DNA of 64,000 bases, taken from NCBI GenBank assembly GCA_014925825.1, contig JACGCK010000061.1, forward strand, positions 62,001 through 126,000. The letters run 5' to 3'. Position 1 is the stretch's first letter. Each line of letters starts with the position of its first letter. Origin of the DNA: Pholiota molesta (taxonomy: Eukaryota > Basidiomycota > Agaricomycetes > Agaricales > Strophariaceae). Of the stretch, positions 21,062-33,400 are shown piece by piece. The translations under genes were made by a program, and so were the position numbers. A model generated the notes under the pieces. That model worked only from the letters and a program-made list of their open reading frames with translations. It ran no database searches and was not told the DNA's origin.

Positions 21062-23627
21062 AGTGCTCTCGCCTGCCTTGGCTTCGGCGTCGTTTCTTCT
21101 CTTTTCTCTTCATCATCATCGCCTTTTATTATTCTCTGTATTTCCACCATCTCTCTTTTTTCACATCTCATACCATCCGCACTATTCTCACATGCATTCA
21201 ATGGCCATTGTAATTGTATCTTTCAGTATTTGTGAGTACAACTTATCATCTATCTCATTCAGGGCAACGAGGTTCACCGTCATGATTATTCTTTCAGAGA
21301 CGAAAATCACTGCGACTTACACCAGCCGGATACATGTCACCATACCGTAGAATCGCCAATACCACCGCCACTTGTTCTATTTAATCATAATCCACACTAT
21401 TTCACCCTTTCCTCATTCCTTTTCCCTGGATGATGTTACATACTGTATACGTTACCAGCAATTGGACTTTCCATTTCGATACGAACGATGAAACTGTAAC
21501 TGTACCACTATCATTTATCATGCCAATTTTTCTTGACTTTCCTACGTATGAACCACATCCACTTTTCTTGGAGACCATTATATATATCAGTTCTGTTTGA
21601 CCCGATGCATTCACTTCCCCCATAACAGAGCGCGGAAAAAGATAAAAGTACCACTTCTCTTGCAGCTTATCCGCAGTTACGCAAGGCAACTATTTATTTG
21701 TCTCATCCACATCCATTTTCAGATACATCTCACTTTTATTTGAAAGGCCTTCATGTCATTTCAGCAAGATCTTGACTTCCTGTGTGTTGTACATCATCTC
21801 AAGCTCGGCTTAGGACCTACAAGTTACCACAGATAAGAAAGGCTCCTGAGTTAAATTACCGCGTCGCGTCGCGTAGGTAGTCACGTGAGTGCCGCTTCCC
21901 CGAATGGCGCAGTTGTGCCCCATTTGGAGTTGCTCGGTCGATTCCCCCAAACAATGAGCACAGCACTAACTATGAGGTGGAATGACTCACCTTCCCGGCT
22001 TGCTGCGGTAGGCCTTATTACGCAAACGCATGAGGCTAAATCGTCTCAACCCTTTCTCTCCATTCCCCCCATGTCTCTCGTATTTCTTGAAGAGTCGAGC
22101 TAGCCGCCTTACTTGTCGCATCTACTTGGATAACCATATTTGGGCGAATCACATAACTAATGTCGTATCTGGCATTTGTCAACACAGCGCAGCACCAACG
22201 ACTCTCAGGCGCGTTCTAGTCGTCGATGCTTCTTTGTATATCCAATCCTACACCTCCGAGACCGGGATTTCGTGCCTCATATACGTACGAAGTGTCCTCG
22301 ATGAACGAGACGTCTACGGTCTAGGCACCTACGACGATCTGCGAACAAGAGACCGATATTACTGGGAAGCCACACTTTCTTGGAAACTCTCCTGCTATAT
22401 TCCTTTCAAATTGATCTCTTTGGGACCCAATTAAGCCAATTCACATAGGCAGCTAAGTATTTCGCACCACTCAAAACTCAATTCCGACATATACTATACC
22501 CGTCTGTCTATTCTCTGGGAAAGTGGCCACACTCGCATAGGCCATCAAAACGTCTTCGGTGCATTGTTAGGCCATGCGCTGACCGCGAGGCTTGTTGAGA
22601 GTTTCGTCCGTTTGATATCAGCAACGGGGTAGAATCCCAGGTCTCAGGCCTTGTTCCTCGGATCGAGTGCATATATGCTCGCTGCATGCTCCCCGTGCAC
22701 AGCTGCGGCTCTCATGAACATGCCAAACGGCTCTCGATATGTCTAAGCAACTTTGCACACCAAAACACCGCTATCGTTTCTCTCTCAGTCTCGAGGCTAG
22801 GTCCTCTTTCGGGCCGAACATAAACGCTTCACTACCCGACGTAAACGACCCTTGATGTCAACTAATCTCACCAGAACATTCGAGGACTATTCTCTTGCCC
22901 TCGAGGCAATCTGAATCTATAGCTTGCTGACAATATCTCTGTCTGTCGCCGCATACACTGGAGCGTCATAGATTCCGGTTCTGTTGGAGTCTACTCCATT
23001 TTGGACAAGCATTTCGCCGAAGGAGCCATACCACCGGTACTACTGGAATGTTTATCTTGGAAAGTTCCTTCTTACTTTAATTACAATGGCATTCAAATTG
23101 ATACACTTTTATAGGGCGATAACATCGACAATTAATATATTAACATAGGCACTAAGGAAAACACGACAGCAGAGTAAACAATATACGGGTAGTAAAGAAT
23201 ACAAATGCGGGCCGCATGGAATGAGTAGAGGGGCTCGTAAGTAAATCATAGCGGGACGACATAGGGGGTGTGAACAAGACTGAGCAGTGGATACATGGGG
23301 GATGGTTGATGCATACATGTACAACATTGGAAAAGAATGTGTGGCTATGGATAAGTCCTTCGAGGTGCGCAATTCGTAGTCGATTATCAAACCGATTACT
23401 TACGAAAAAGACCAATATTAGGCGAAGACGAAAGAAATAACAAATCATGAAGGGGCGTCGCGTTGCGTCGGAAGGGCGTTATAATGCAAGTACGTGGGTC
23501 GTGAAAGAATGCCAAAAAGAATGAAGAAGTTGGAAAGAAGTGAAGGGGCCCGCAAAAAAAAATACAAGAATCCAGAATCCAAGCAAGAAACCGGGAACAA
23601 TAAAAGGAAGCGATAACGGGAACCAAA
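21062..23627. other. Intergenic, no gene recognised
   Basis: The first 350 bases are pyrimidine-rich, as expected for a 3' flank. Frames at 21885-22434 (+) and 23109-23448 (-) have no family motif and no consistent splicing. A small direct repeat, GCGTCGCGTCGCGTA, lies near 21862. Part of 23400-23627 is likely the 3' untranslated region of the DUF6699 gene. Confidence 0.4.
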
Positions 23628-24409
23628 TTAATGGCCATCGTCGAACAGCAATTCGTAATGGAAAGGCCTGCCTGGAATAGGGACCAAGCCCTTGAAGATA
23701 CGGTGGCCACGGAGGAGGTCAATGCGGAGCAAGCCCCGCCTCTCCTCAACATGGGTGAACTGCGGGCTGTCCTCGCAGCGCCGCATGAATGCCGGTTGGC
23801 ACCGCCGAACGTACTCGTCGCCAAAGTGGGCCAGCTCCTGCGGCGTCAGCGGCTGCGCGTACGTATCGTAGATCGCTCGGAACACGTCGATAACGCGCAG
23901 GGCATGCCAGCTGTTGTTGTTCTTGAGGTGGATCGGCCATAGGTGCAGCTTCTTGTTGATGATGACCATCTCGGGAGATGGAGGCCGTGCACTACAGGGA
24001 TGTCCATTTCTCTCGGGTTAGAGGCGAAGAGTGCAGCCCTCGCCTGGCCTTTACGGGATATTTCCTGTCGCGAGGGTCGAAGCCGGCATCGAAGCAGACC
24101 AAAGGAAAAGGCTCCCTTTTTCTCAACGTGTATTCTACCATCGGCCATGATGGAATTCCGTGGTACATGGTCTCAGAAGGTCCTATGGAACGGGAAGAGT
24201 GGGGAGCTTCGATCACAAATCAATGTGAGAGACGTGAGCAAGAAAGTGGAGAAAATTGATTTACCGGAAGAAGGTGTCTCTTTGATATATGCAGGCATAT
24301 AGCTTGAAGGTTTGGAAGCTGGATCCGCGAAACTTGAGCGACGCGATCGAACCGGGCGACCGTGTTGATCATAGGTGGTGGCTAGAATATATGTGAGCCT
24401 CTGGTTCAC
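23628..24409 (-). CDS. DUF6699-domain protein
   Basis: DUF6699 proteins are expanded in agaricomycetes and have no established function. Three exons fit together. One carries YILATTYDQHGRPVRSRRSS. The next, after a GGTAAATC donor with correct phase, carries ETMYHGIPSWPMVEYTLRKR and PFPLVCFDAGFDPRD. The last carries the family core PPSPEMVIINKKLHLWPIH, ALRVIDVFRAIYDTY, PLTPQEL, RRCQPAFMRRC, GLLRIDLLRGHRIFKGL and ends at 23628. The core has the usual order: a WPI strand, a helix with DVFxAIY, then RRIDxLxGxxxFxGL. The middle intron is short (about 43 nt). The first exon is open at its 5' side just after an acceptor (GTTAG), so the start is unresolved. It could be the ATG at 24298 or lie in an upstream exon near 24513. 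Confidence 0.72.
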
Positions 24410-24637
24410 CTAACAAAAACATTCTGAGACTAACTGTCAGTTGGCGACGCAGTCGAACTTGAACTACTGTGTCCAAATGCACTCGGACCTGAATGGTATC
24501 GCTTCATCTGCATATGTAAAGGTTGCGTTGAAGACATGAACCTACGAATTTCGTGCACCGGCCTAGCCGCCTGATGCGGATGGTGAGAGGCCCAGCCTCT
24601 TTGCTTTATTACTGATGCTAAAAGTGAGTGTGGCGGT

Positions 24638-26145
24638 CTATTTGAGAGGCGCTCGTTTCTTACGTTCCAATTTTTCTTGCTGCTCTTCGAGGAAGGCTTT
24701 CGAAGGGACCACTACTACTGTGGCTTGTTAGCGACAGGACTTTGGACTAAGGCACTTCTGCTTACCTCGTGGCGGTTTCATTCGATCTGAAAATGACGAT
24801 TGAGTATTCTAACAACACAGGTCGGATATCACTTACCTTTACTCTCATGTTTTGACCGCCGTGATGACTCATTTTCCGAATAATAGGCTTTAGACTCTTG
24901 CGAAGATTCCTTTTTCAAGGCAGACTTCAAACTTGGCTTTAGAGTCGGCTTCAGAGATGACGTCTTTTTAAGAGCGGGCTTCAAAGGTGCTGAATGCGAG
25001 GCATTTGGTCAGTGACAAGCGTTTGAATACAAACGAGAACATTACCGTTTGGATCGACGGGTACAGGTACTACAAAATGGCTGTTAGTGCAGGGTGACAG
25101 CATTGCAAGAGGGTTCACGACGCACTGTAGTTCTCCATCTCGAGTGGAACTGCCTTCCAATCCTCGAAATCCACCAGTTCTTTCTCCTTGCGGCCATCTA
25201 CCCATGACTCAGTGTGCTCTAGATCTTTATCATCGGCTTCATTTTAGATCAAATAATGGGGAATCACTTACTCTTCTTCATCGATTGGCCTGATGGTCTC
25301 TTTGAAAGGTCGGCACGCTTTTGTTGTTCGTTTAGTTCGTCCAGGTAAGCTTTGGATGGGTCTGATGAAATGGATCCGCTCAATCTTCAATAAGGACACA
25401 ATCAGAATCTAGCGATTTGCTCACGCGTATAAACTATCGCCCCCGTCCGTTTTGCTACCTCTCGCAGCCTTTTTTCCTCTGCGCTATTCATATGCTCAGT
25501 GTTTACTTCAGACACCCAAAATGTTAATTTCAAAAAAGAACAAGGAGGGATCAGTGGCGGTGCTTACACATGTCGATGGGAGGGCCTGAGGGCGGCGCTG
25601 TTCGTGTCTCGTTGCGACTGCGCCGAATCTGCTCCTCCAGAAATGCTGCAGAGGGGACTATCACGCACTATTGGAATTCGGAGGATGGGGGATGGAAGAA
25701 AAGAAGCTCACCTCCCACTGGTACATGAGGACCCCGTGAAGACCCCCTTATTAACCTGTCAGTCGGTTCCATAACCGGTATAAAACCGCCCTGGGAAGGG
25801 TGGGGTCGAATTGGTCGGGGTGCTGCAAATATAGCTCAAACGGGGGTATCGATGGGATAAATGACAAGTTGCACACCTTGGACGTCACGCACTGGTGTAG
25901 AAATGGTCCGCGACCTTGGTCTCCCCGAATCGACGGCTGGATGTGGTGCCCATGCATCTAGCATCGGCGTCGTCCCTCGATATTCGTGAGTAAAGCGTCG
26001 TACGAAGGTGCTTGCGCGCGGCTTTTCCATGTACGCAATGTGGCTCTCTATCGGCGTGTACCGCCATCCGGGAGCGATACGCTAGGCATCTTGGGGTCTT
26101 GGGCTCATAGGAAAGTTTGTCTTTTGTGCGTCCCCACTTGAACAT
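24638..26145 (-). CDS. Multi-exon protein with repeated PS-A-F/Y-L-E/D-E modules, function unknown
   Basis: I do not recognise this family. The visible exons from the 5' side are MFKWGRTKDKLSYEPKTP, then RIAPGWRYTPIESHIAYM leading into FVRRFTHEYRGTTPMLDAWA and a short exon ending before a GTGC/GTGA donor. Later exons carry VIVPSAAFLEEQIRRSRNE, EEKRLREVAKRTGAIVYT, PSKAYLDELNEQQKRADLSK, DGRKEKELVDFEDWKAV, VPVPVDPNG, a Lys/Ser/Pro-rich exon (LKPALKKTSSLKPTLKPSLK), and a last exon VVVPSKAFLEEQQEKLERKK ending at TAG 24638-24640. The core PSxAFLEEQ appears three times in separate exons, which suggests exon duplication. The product would be charged, helical and partly disordered. Two apparent -1 frame slips lie near 26090. 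The start at 26145 is the first ATG of the leading exon and is tentative. Confidence 0.55.
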
Positions 26146-29100
26146 GCTGAACAAGGAGATGATGGTTGACAAACAAGTAGCCAGGGTGGGGTGATGGGGA
26201 AGTTGGAAAATAGGTGAAGGTAGAAGACCTCAGCGTGACCACGAGGCTGGAGGGATGGCTGCTATTGAAGGTGATTGCAAGATGAGTGTTCACTGCTTAG
26301 ATGAAGATGCACGAAAACTGATACCTAGTCGCGAACGGGAGCCAGCAGCGTCGGAGCGTCCTGGTCTTGATGAACACCCTCGGGGGCCCTGCAGTCAAAT
26401 ATCGAGAGCCTTTAAGCCCCGCAGGAAAAAGGCCACACCTGCCCACCACGAGGCGATAGCAAATGCTTGTCCTAACCAGAATACAGCCGGGATTGGTCGT
26501 CTCCAATTTACATCACGTGGCTGCAATCTCTCCTCTCGTCCGCGTCCCCACAGCTCAGCACAGCTACATAGGTGACGTATAGAAGACACCCATCCAGTTC
26601 TACTATTAGGGACAGTCGGTGGCACGATTTATGGGGGTTTCTCCGTGCTGTGAGTCTAAAATGTTGCTTGTCGATGCAAACTCCGCACTTTAGAAGCTGC
26701 ATCCTACATCCAGTGCATCCATAAGTGATGCTCAAACGATGATAACACGCGTTCATCCTTTTAAGTATATAGTATATGGCGAGCTCTGCGCATAGGAGTT
26801 CATGCCATATAAACGAGCGCCAAAATCTAACAATCAAAGGACCGGCATCCCAGTCTCTTGTTGCCTCCCATAGGATGCATGTTTCCACGATTCAAGACAT
26901 GCTACCTGTTTTGCTGGATGTTACGCACGTTTCCTTTGTTATTTCACACAAGAAGGTGTTTCATTCTGCAAGCATGTACATGTTTTTCTCCTGATGTTAA
27001 TTATCCTTTGTATTGGATGTACAGGTTAACCAATCCGGAGCAGCTATAGGCTTGATTTGGAAGAGAATATCAAGCTCCGTATAAAACCAACGGGCCAGTG
27101 GCGTATCGGAAGGCTGTGTGATAACTAGCTGAGGCTTTCACGAGTCTGACAGAACACCCACAGAGAAGTCGCATGGTCAGAGGCATCAATATTTCTTTCC
27201 CAGACCTTTAAGCTTGAGAGATCGATGGGCCAAATTCCACCATCGCAAAGATCTTATATGTAAGTCCATCCTCTCCATAGTAGTTTATGTAATGGAAACA
27301 AAGTTGTAGGTATGTCACTGTTACAATCCCACTTCTTTCGTAAATGCCTAGTAATGACGTAGAGGTCCAGGTAAGTATGCATATTCATGATAACACTAAC
27401 GACGCCCGGCTGGCCGCTGAATGTATTTGTAGAGTGCACAATTTAGCGTGACAGGAGAATGACAATACACATCAACGGACCTATCACCGCAGAAAAAACA
27501 GCGACTGATCTACGGATTCGATGATGTGGCAAGTAGCCGTTTTTAAGGAACGTAGCATACACTTCTTGAACATGAATAGCTTATCTTCCTATTAAAAAGT
27601 AGGGTCTGTACTTTTCATCAAGAAAAGCAACAAAAACGTGGATCCGCTTGTTTGCTTCCTGATCGCATAAGGACCTCGCCTCGAGGACTTGCACCCCCCC
27701 ATGCACTGCACCCAGATGTGTGTCTAACAGTCCGTAGACGATCATCTTCCCCAGGTCCATAACAGAAGACGCCATCCGGGGCTAGTTCTCGAAATATATC
27801 GACTCTTGCACTGGGCTACGGAGGTTGGGACCACTTCCCAACACGAGGCAGAGCTTTAGGCGGGAAAATACATCCCTACATGTTTATCTAGGAGACACAT
27901 GACTGTTAATTTAACAATCAGCGTATTATGATCTCATCGATGGGTTCCGATAGCGAAGGTAATGATTTGCACTGGTTTTCTATCCTTTAGACACGGAGGT
28001 TTGATTTGGGGTGGATACGTGGCGAACACAAATAGTGATGTGCATCGAAGGATTTGAATAGAGCCGAGATAATACCATGCTTCTTCTTGATCATGAAAAG
28101 GTTCTTTTTATTTAGGATAATAAGAAGAAACGGGATTGAAGTAGCATAGATCATGATCGAGAGAAGGAGTGAGGCGTAAAGCCTGGCAGGAGCCAAACAA
28201 GACAGAGAGGCGGGCGGGCGGGATTGGCCACATTATTGCTCTAGTAGGAAGCGGGGGTTTATGAAGGCCGTGTTCGTGGAGCAGAGCTTGAGCTAAGTTA
28301 CATCCTAATATATGTAGTAACATTGCGTCCCGCGTCACATTAGGCGTGCATCATGTAGCCCAATACCGGGAACACTGGCACTCTATTTCGAGAGACAACC
28401 GCGCAACGTGGTGGGACAATGTGGACGACATCAAGAGGGAATCAACCTCAGGAGCGCTAGAATCCTATAGAAGTGGTCGGAATAATACCGGAGGTGGGGT
28501 AAACCTATAAGCAAGTAAAGCACAGATAGAGAGACGCGTCCAAAAGGCCTCAATTACAAAGTGCCAGAAGGAAATATCTGGAAATTGGCAGGCTTTGCCT
28601 AGTCAATCGTCTAAAGCGAGCGCTGAAATCGGAGATGCCACAAGAGGAGAAACGGCGCCAGGCGGCGGCGATGAGGCGGGTGATGTGTCGCAGGATACAC
28701 GGGTGGTCGTTATCAGTTGTTCCAATTCTGAGAGAAATTGACGATGGTATGTAATAAGGAGGAATGGGTTGGTCTGTTCGTGAATGTTAACCGGAGTTTA
28801 AAAAAAGAAAATCTCCGGTCTTTTCCGTGTTGTGGCTACATACTTAGGGCAGAGCTGAACACCCTGGGTAACATGTAACATGTAACTTGATGACAACATT
28901 TTGCTTAACATGCAGTGTCATGCACGGAGGTGAGCCGAGCTCAGTGTTCAAATTTCCAAGCATCAAGACCAGGACGGCGTGGACCCGGTAGATATTTCTA
29001 AAAGAATTTGCATTGGAGTACTTGATCTTCAAGAAGGGTATCCTCGGGCGCCTAAGCTTATTATGTCTGATAGCATATACGTATTTATGGATGAGTATCC

Positions 29101-29633
29101 GGCTACAATGATCACATTATTATACTACCGGAAGGCAGTGGATGAACTCAGGCAAAGGATTTGCACCGCCAACCAACTAAATAAGACACCACATTTTGCG
29201 GTATCTTTTTCAATGTGTTAAAATAGCTGTTGAGCTTGATTCTCGACTAATTTTGCCTGTTCTTCTTGACAACACCAGGCAAGCAATCACGGTCATATTC
29301 TGCAGTCTATGGAGTATACCATCCTTATTTGTCTTGTCTGTATCGACAGCTACTACTTACCTTAGGTACAAGAAACTGCACTAAATTTTGACCCACACAG
29401 AGGTACGACACACGTCCGCGCGAAATTTAAGATAATTAGCCCTCTACTAGTCTTCTTCGTATCTTTTAGCAAGTATTCAGTCGTCGATCGTCGATCAGTT
29501 ATCCAACTACTTCCTTCGTCCAAATTGGCATCGAAATGACCAAAATAGGCATATGGTCTGTGCGCGAGTAATTGTTCACATGTCACACGTGTCTCCAGAT
29601 TCGGCTGTCCAATGTGACTGTCCATCGTCCAAT
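26146..29633. other. Long intergenic stretch, no gene recognised
   Basis: About 3.5 kb with only short frames. A minus-strand frame at 27581-27775 (ends KYRPYFLIGR) and a plus-strand frame at 28979-29221 (DSIYVFMDEYP) look protein-like in places, but neither has a start, splice or family context. They may be gene remnants. Confidence 0.4.
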
Positions 29634-30177
29634 ATGCCATGGTCCGAGGGCGTCGTCGAGCAGTTTGAAACTGTCGACCTTTACACCACTGAAGAGAGCG
29701 ACTTCTATGGGCCGTTCATCTCCCTTTTAGTCGAGCTATTTCCACCTCAGAACACTACCAAGTGTCCCCACAGTGCAAGCGCATTGATGGATCACTTGAT
29801 TTCACCTTCCAGTTCATTGTCAATCGTCGTCGCACTCCGGTTTTCTTTCTGGAGGTCAAAACCTTCCGTTCGCTTACGCTGCTTTCCGCCCGTGGTAGCG
29901 CAGATGATCAAATGCGCCAGAGGTTCCGCGAATTTGCTTCGGGCACCATCTCGACAGCAACCCTCTATGGCCTCAGCGCTTTCGGCCCAAAATTTTGTGT
30001 TTACGCATTCGATCAGGCACTAGAAGAATCGATCCGCCTGCAATCGCTCGTGACTTGGTCTTAGTCAACGACACAGCGCCCGAGGCCCGATGGGCGTATA
30101 ATTTACTCGAACCAGCTGGAGAGGCAAAATTTCGAGAGGTGGTGAACGCGGTCAAGGAAATGACAGCTGGATTGTGA
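29634..30177 (+). CDS. Agaricomycete conserved hypothetical protein, frame-broken copy
   Basis: The product resembles a hypothetical family common in mushroom genomes, whose core reads PVFFLEVKT, a run of basic and acidic residues, RFxEFA, a GLSAFGxKxxVY strand, then IDPPAIxRD and DTAPxxRW; its role is not known. Here the pieces lie in three frames: MPWSEGVVEQ to DFYGPFISLLVELFPP in the first, EHYQVSPQCKRIDGSLDFTF to CVYAFDQA in the second, and RRIDPPAIARDLVLVNDTAP to VVNAVKEMTAGL in the third. Breaks are near 29742 (a CCC that reads CC would explain it) and near 30020 (AA read as A). Both are -1 slips, so either this is a young pseudogene or the assembly has two missing bases. Restored length would be about 180 residues. 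Confidence 0.6.
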
Positions 30178-30455
30178 AAATGTTCGTCAAGAGGAAACTT
30201 GCCCAAAAGGTTTATTAAAGCGGAGATTTATTTTAACCTGCAAGCGATAGCTTTCCTGACCATGCAAGTCAGATGCAAGTTCTATTTTCCTTCTTCAAAC
30301 ATGCTTGTTCGCTTTGTACACAGAAGCTGAACAATAGTGAGGCGTTGAACGAAGTGTCAGGCAGGCTCATGAATGGAGGTGGATGTGGAGGGCGACTTAG
30401 CAAAGAAATAATCATTACTTTATTTTGTGCATGGATCAACGAAGATTCGTCAAAA

Positions 30456-33400
30456 ATGGACCTTGTTTTTGACGTTCAACTTGCTTTGCCGTCGCGGCGG
30501 TCGACGAGCAGCCCCACTTTTCATGGTTTGCTAAATTTCTTATCCGACGACGACGACGATCCTTTCAAACCCTTTCGTTTCCTTTAATCCTTTTCCTAGC
30601 AACCACGACAAAACTGATACGAGTGCCCAACGGCCAACCCAGGGTACTGCGCAACGCCATAAATGCCCCCAAGACCAATCCTAAGGATAGGCAAGGTCGC
30701 CCAGTGTCTGCATTATACATCGGGAAGGCATCAAGTCCCAATCTGCAAGACCTGACGCAGTCGCCGCACTTCTCGTCGACTTACCCTAGTCTGATCGACG
30801 GAACACCTCCTGCACTCCCTGACCTTCCTGAGCCCCAAGTCCAGGCTCGAGTGCAGGATCTCTGAAGAACGGACTGCCTTCCCCGCCCGCGACCAACTCG
30901 ACAGGTAGTGGAAGTACAGGCGATCCGGCAACCGTTCGCGAACGGCCTCTGTCGCTTCATAGCAACAGCAGTGCCAGTACGAGCAGTTCGAGTCATCATA
31001 CAATACCGCAAGGAGCACCAATACGTCCAACAGCAGAAGCAGCAGTCGATTGGAAATGTAGCTCAGGAAGATGCAGGGGCAGAAGGCGACTTTGACGATG
31101 ATTATGATAAAGAAAACGACAACGACAATGGAAGCAACGCAGATGGAGACGACACCGCAAGAATGGATTTAAGACTGTTAAATAGCAGGAAAGACGACAG
31201 AGATAGATCGAAGAGTTCGACGGAGAATGTGATGGCGCTGCAGAGGGTACGAAGTCTGGCCCAGCGGAACCGGCTTGTATGCGTTTTTCCTCTATTATGC
31301 ATGATCGTGTTCTGACAACATACTTTCTCTTTCCACCACCATGGCGACTTATATACTTGAACTCCTCTATGCTCCTCTAACTCCGCACAAGGCTTTGGAT
31401 AAACTCTCTAGACTTGGATCGCCTTCCCCCGTCCGCTCAAATACACCAAACACCCGCTCACCCGCACCATCTGCCTCTTCTTCTCGCCTTTTGCATCCAC
31501 CACGCCAAACTCGCTCTGCCACAGACAACTCGCCACAAGCTTCGCAAGAGCTTGGTCGATCTGGTTCGGAAACAGAGCGCGAGTCGTCGACACAGTACAC
31601 TAGCACACACTCGCATTCCTCACACTCATCTTCTTCTCACTCTCGAGCATACTCCATGTCCTCCCCTCGTCATCGCTCTGCCACCTTGTCATCTTCAAAT
31701 CGATCCACAACACCTCCGCCGGCCGGTGCGCCACATCACAGCCCTTACAACCGTCACCGTCATCTTTCCGCTCCGGGCTCACCGGATAAAGCTCGTGATA
31801 CAGCGATGAGTTCTGCTGCTTCGTCTACCTCAAATTCAAATTCAAATTCAAGCTCAAGTCCCTCTGCTCCGCGACGTCATCGGCGATCCATGGCCAGTAT
31901 GTCCCAACTTCAGCTTACAGACTTCGAAGAAGAAGAAGATGGCGAAAGTGATAATTTAAGAACAGCGACTGGCACACGAACTCATACTCGTGATAGAACG
32001 CTAAATGAAAGGGATTTGATCACTCAAAGCGCTCTGGCAGCAGTTGCGTCCTCCCGACGAAGCCCAGTTGGGGCGCGACGGAGAGGTGCTCTTCCGAAGG
32101 AGTTTAGAGCCGACTTGGTAGAGCAAAGTCCCAGTCCACGCCCTGGGAGTGTCGGTAGAAGACGAACCCAAGATGTTTACGAGTCGAAAGATTCTTATGA
32201 TAGGGACACAACGCAGGAAAGTTGGAAAGTAAGCGCATATATTCATGTTCCTTTTTCATACACCTTCTGAATGTGATTTATTCCATTCTAATAGGACCAA
32301 GAACCGATAACACCTTCACGTCCCAGTCAGAATCTTGTTGGGCGGTCATCTACGCTACGCGAGACTCGCAGAAACGGTGTTCCCAGCCCCCGCTGGTCTG
32401 ACGATTTTCGGACGCCCAGCACGCTTCGGGACAGGAATTATACTGCTATGCATTCGACTGAAGATTTACCTGCTAAAAAAGAGAGGAGGCAGAGTTTGAG
32501 AGGTGGAAGTGCAGAGAGTGCATTATGGAGCCTGGTGGTCGAAGCTTATTAGGAGAAGGGTTGCGGGCGGCTGGATTGAGTAGGAGGAAAGATGAAGAAA
32601 GAGCCAAGGAGATCTCTCCGCCACGAATGTATCCTTTAGGGACAGCCCAAGGCGTGTTGATTGGAGTCCTCAGGATGCACTTGATCAAGGTCGCAGGAGA
32701 GCCTTTGCTGACAGGGAAAGGGACCGACATCCCAAAGACCATCGACCTCCATGGCACACTACCAGTATGTCGACCGAAGTGCAGATGAAGAGAAGAACGG
32801 GACAGAAGATCCGGAGGACGAGACGTAGCTATTCGAAGCCACAAAAGTGCTTATCCCCTCGGCTCAAAAGACACGAGCCCTCTTTATCAAGGAGGCTGGG
32901 GATCAATCAGTTTCCAGAAGAGAGCGCGATTCACTTCCTCCAGAACGTGCTGCTTCTTCGATGGCTCGCTACAGCACCGGAATGACACTGCATACATCGT
33001 CTCCTGCCCCCGCTACACCGGCGCATCTACTAGAGAGATCAGCCACTGGAAGTCCGTTTAGCACCCGGCGGTATACGCAGCCTCCACTATCCAATTCCAC
33101 ATCCCAGTCCACCTCGGAACATACTCGCTTATTGATCGAAAGTTTGGCGATGTTCGAGGCCCAGCTTGCTAAACTTCCACCGCAACTGGGGGCGTCAATT
33201 AGCAGTAGCAGTGGAGTTGGCGCGCCGCATTCAGAGTTGTCTCGAAATGCACAAGGCACTGTTTATGCCGCAGAACGACTTGCAAGCATGTTGAAGCTTT
33301 CGAGTGCGCGGGCCGTACAAGCGCAGGTTGAGGCTGAGGTGGATTCGACAACTCGCGATCGATCGCAGGATGTTATAGACATCTGGAGTCGAGTCGCTTC

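Noticed and set aside
23631..24302. Plus-strand open frames opposite the DUF6699 gene
   Set aside because: They are antisense shadows; the minus strand has the conserved domain with matching splice phases.
27581..27775. Gene on the minus strand (IHVFVAFLDEKYRPYF)
   Set aside because: A few protein-like residues but no start context, no second exon and no recognisable family; kept only as a possible remnant.
29634..30177. Programmed frameshifting in the hypothetical protein
   Set aside because: Two same-direction slips without a slippery heptamer, and the same kind of slip in unrelated genes, make missing bases or decay far more likely.
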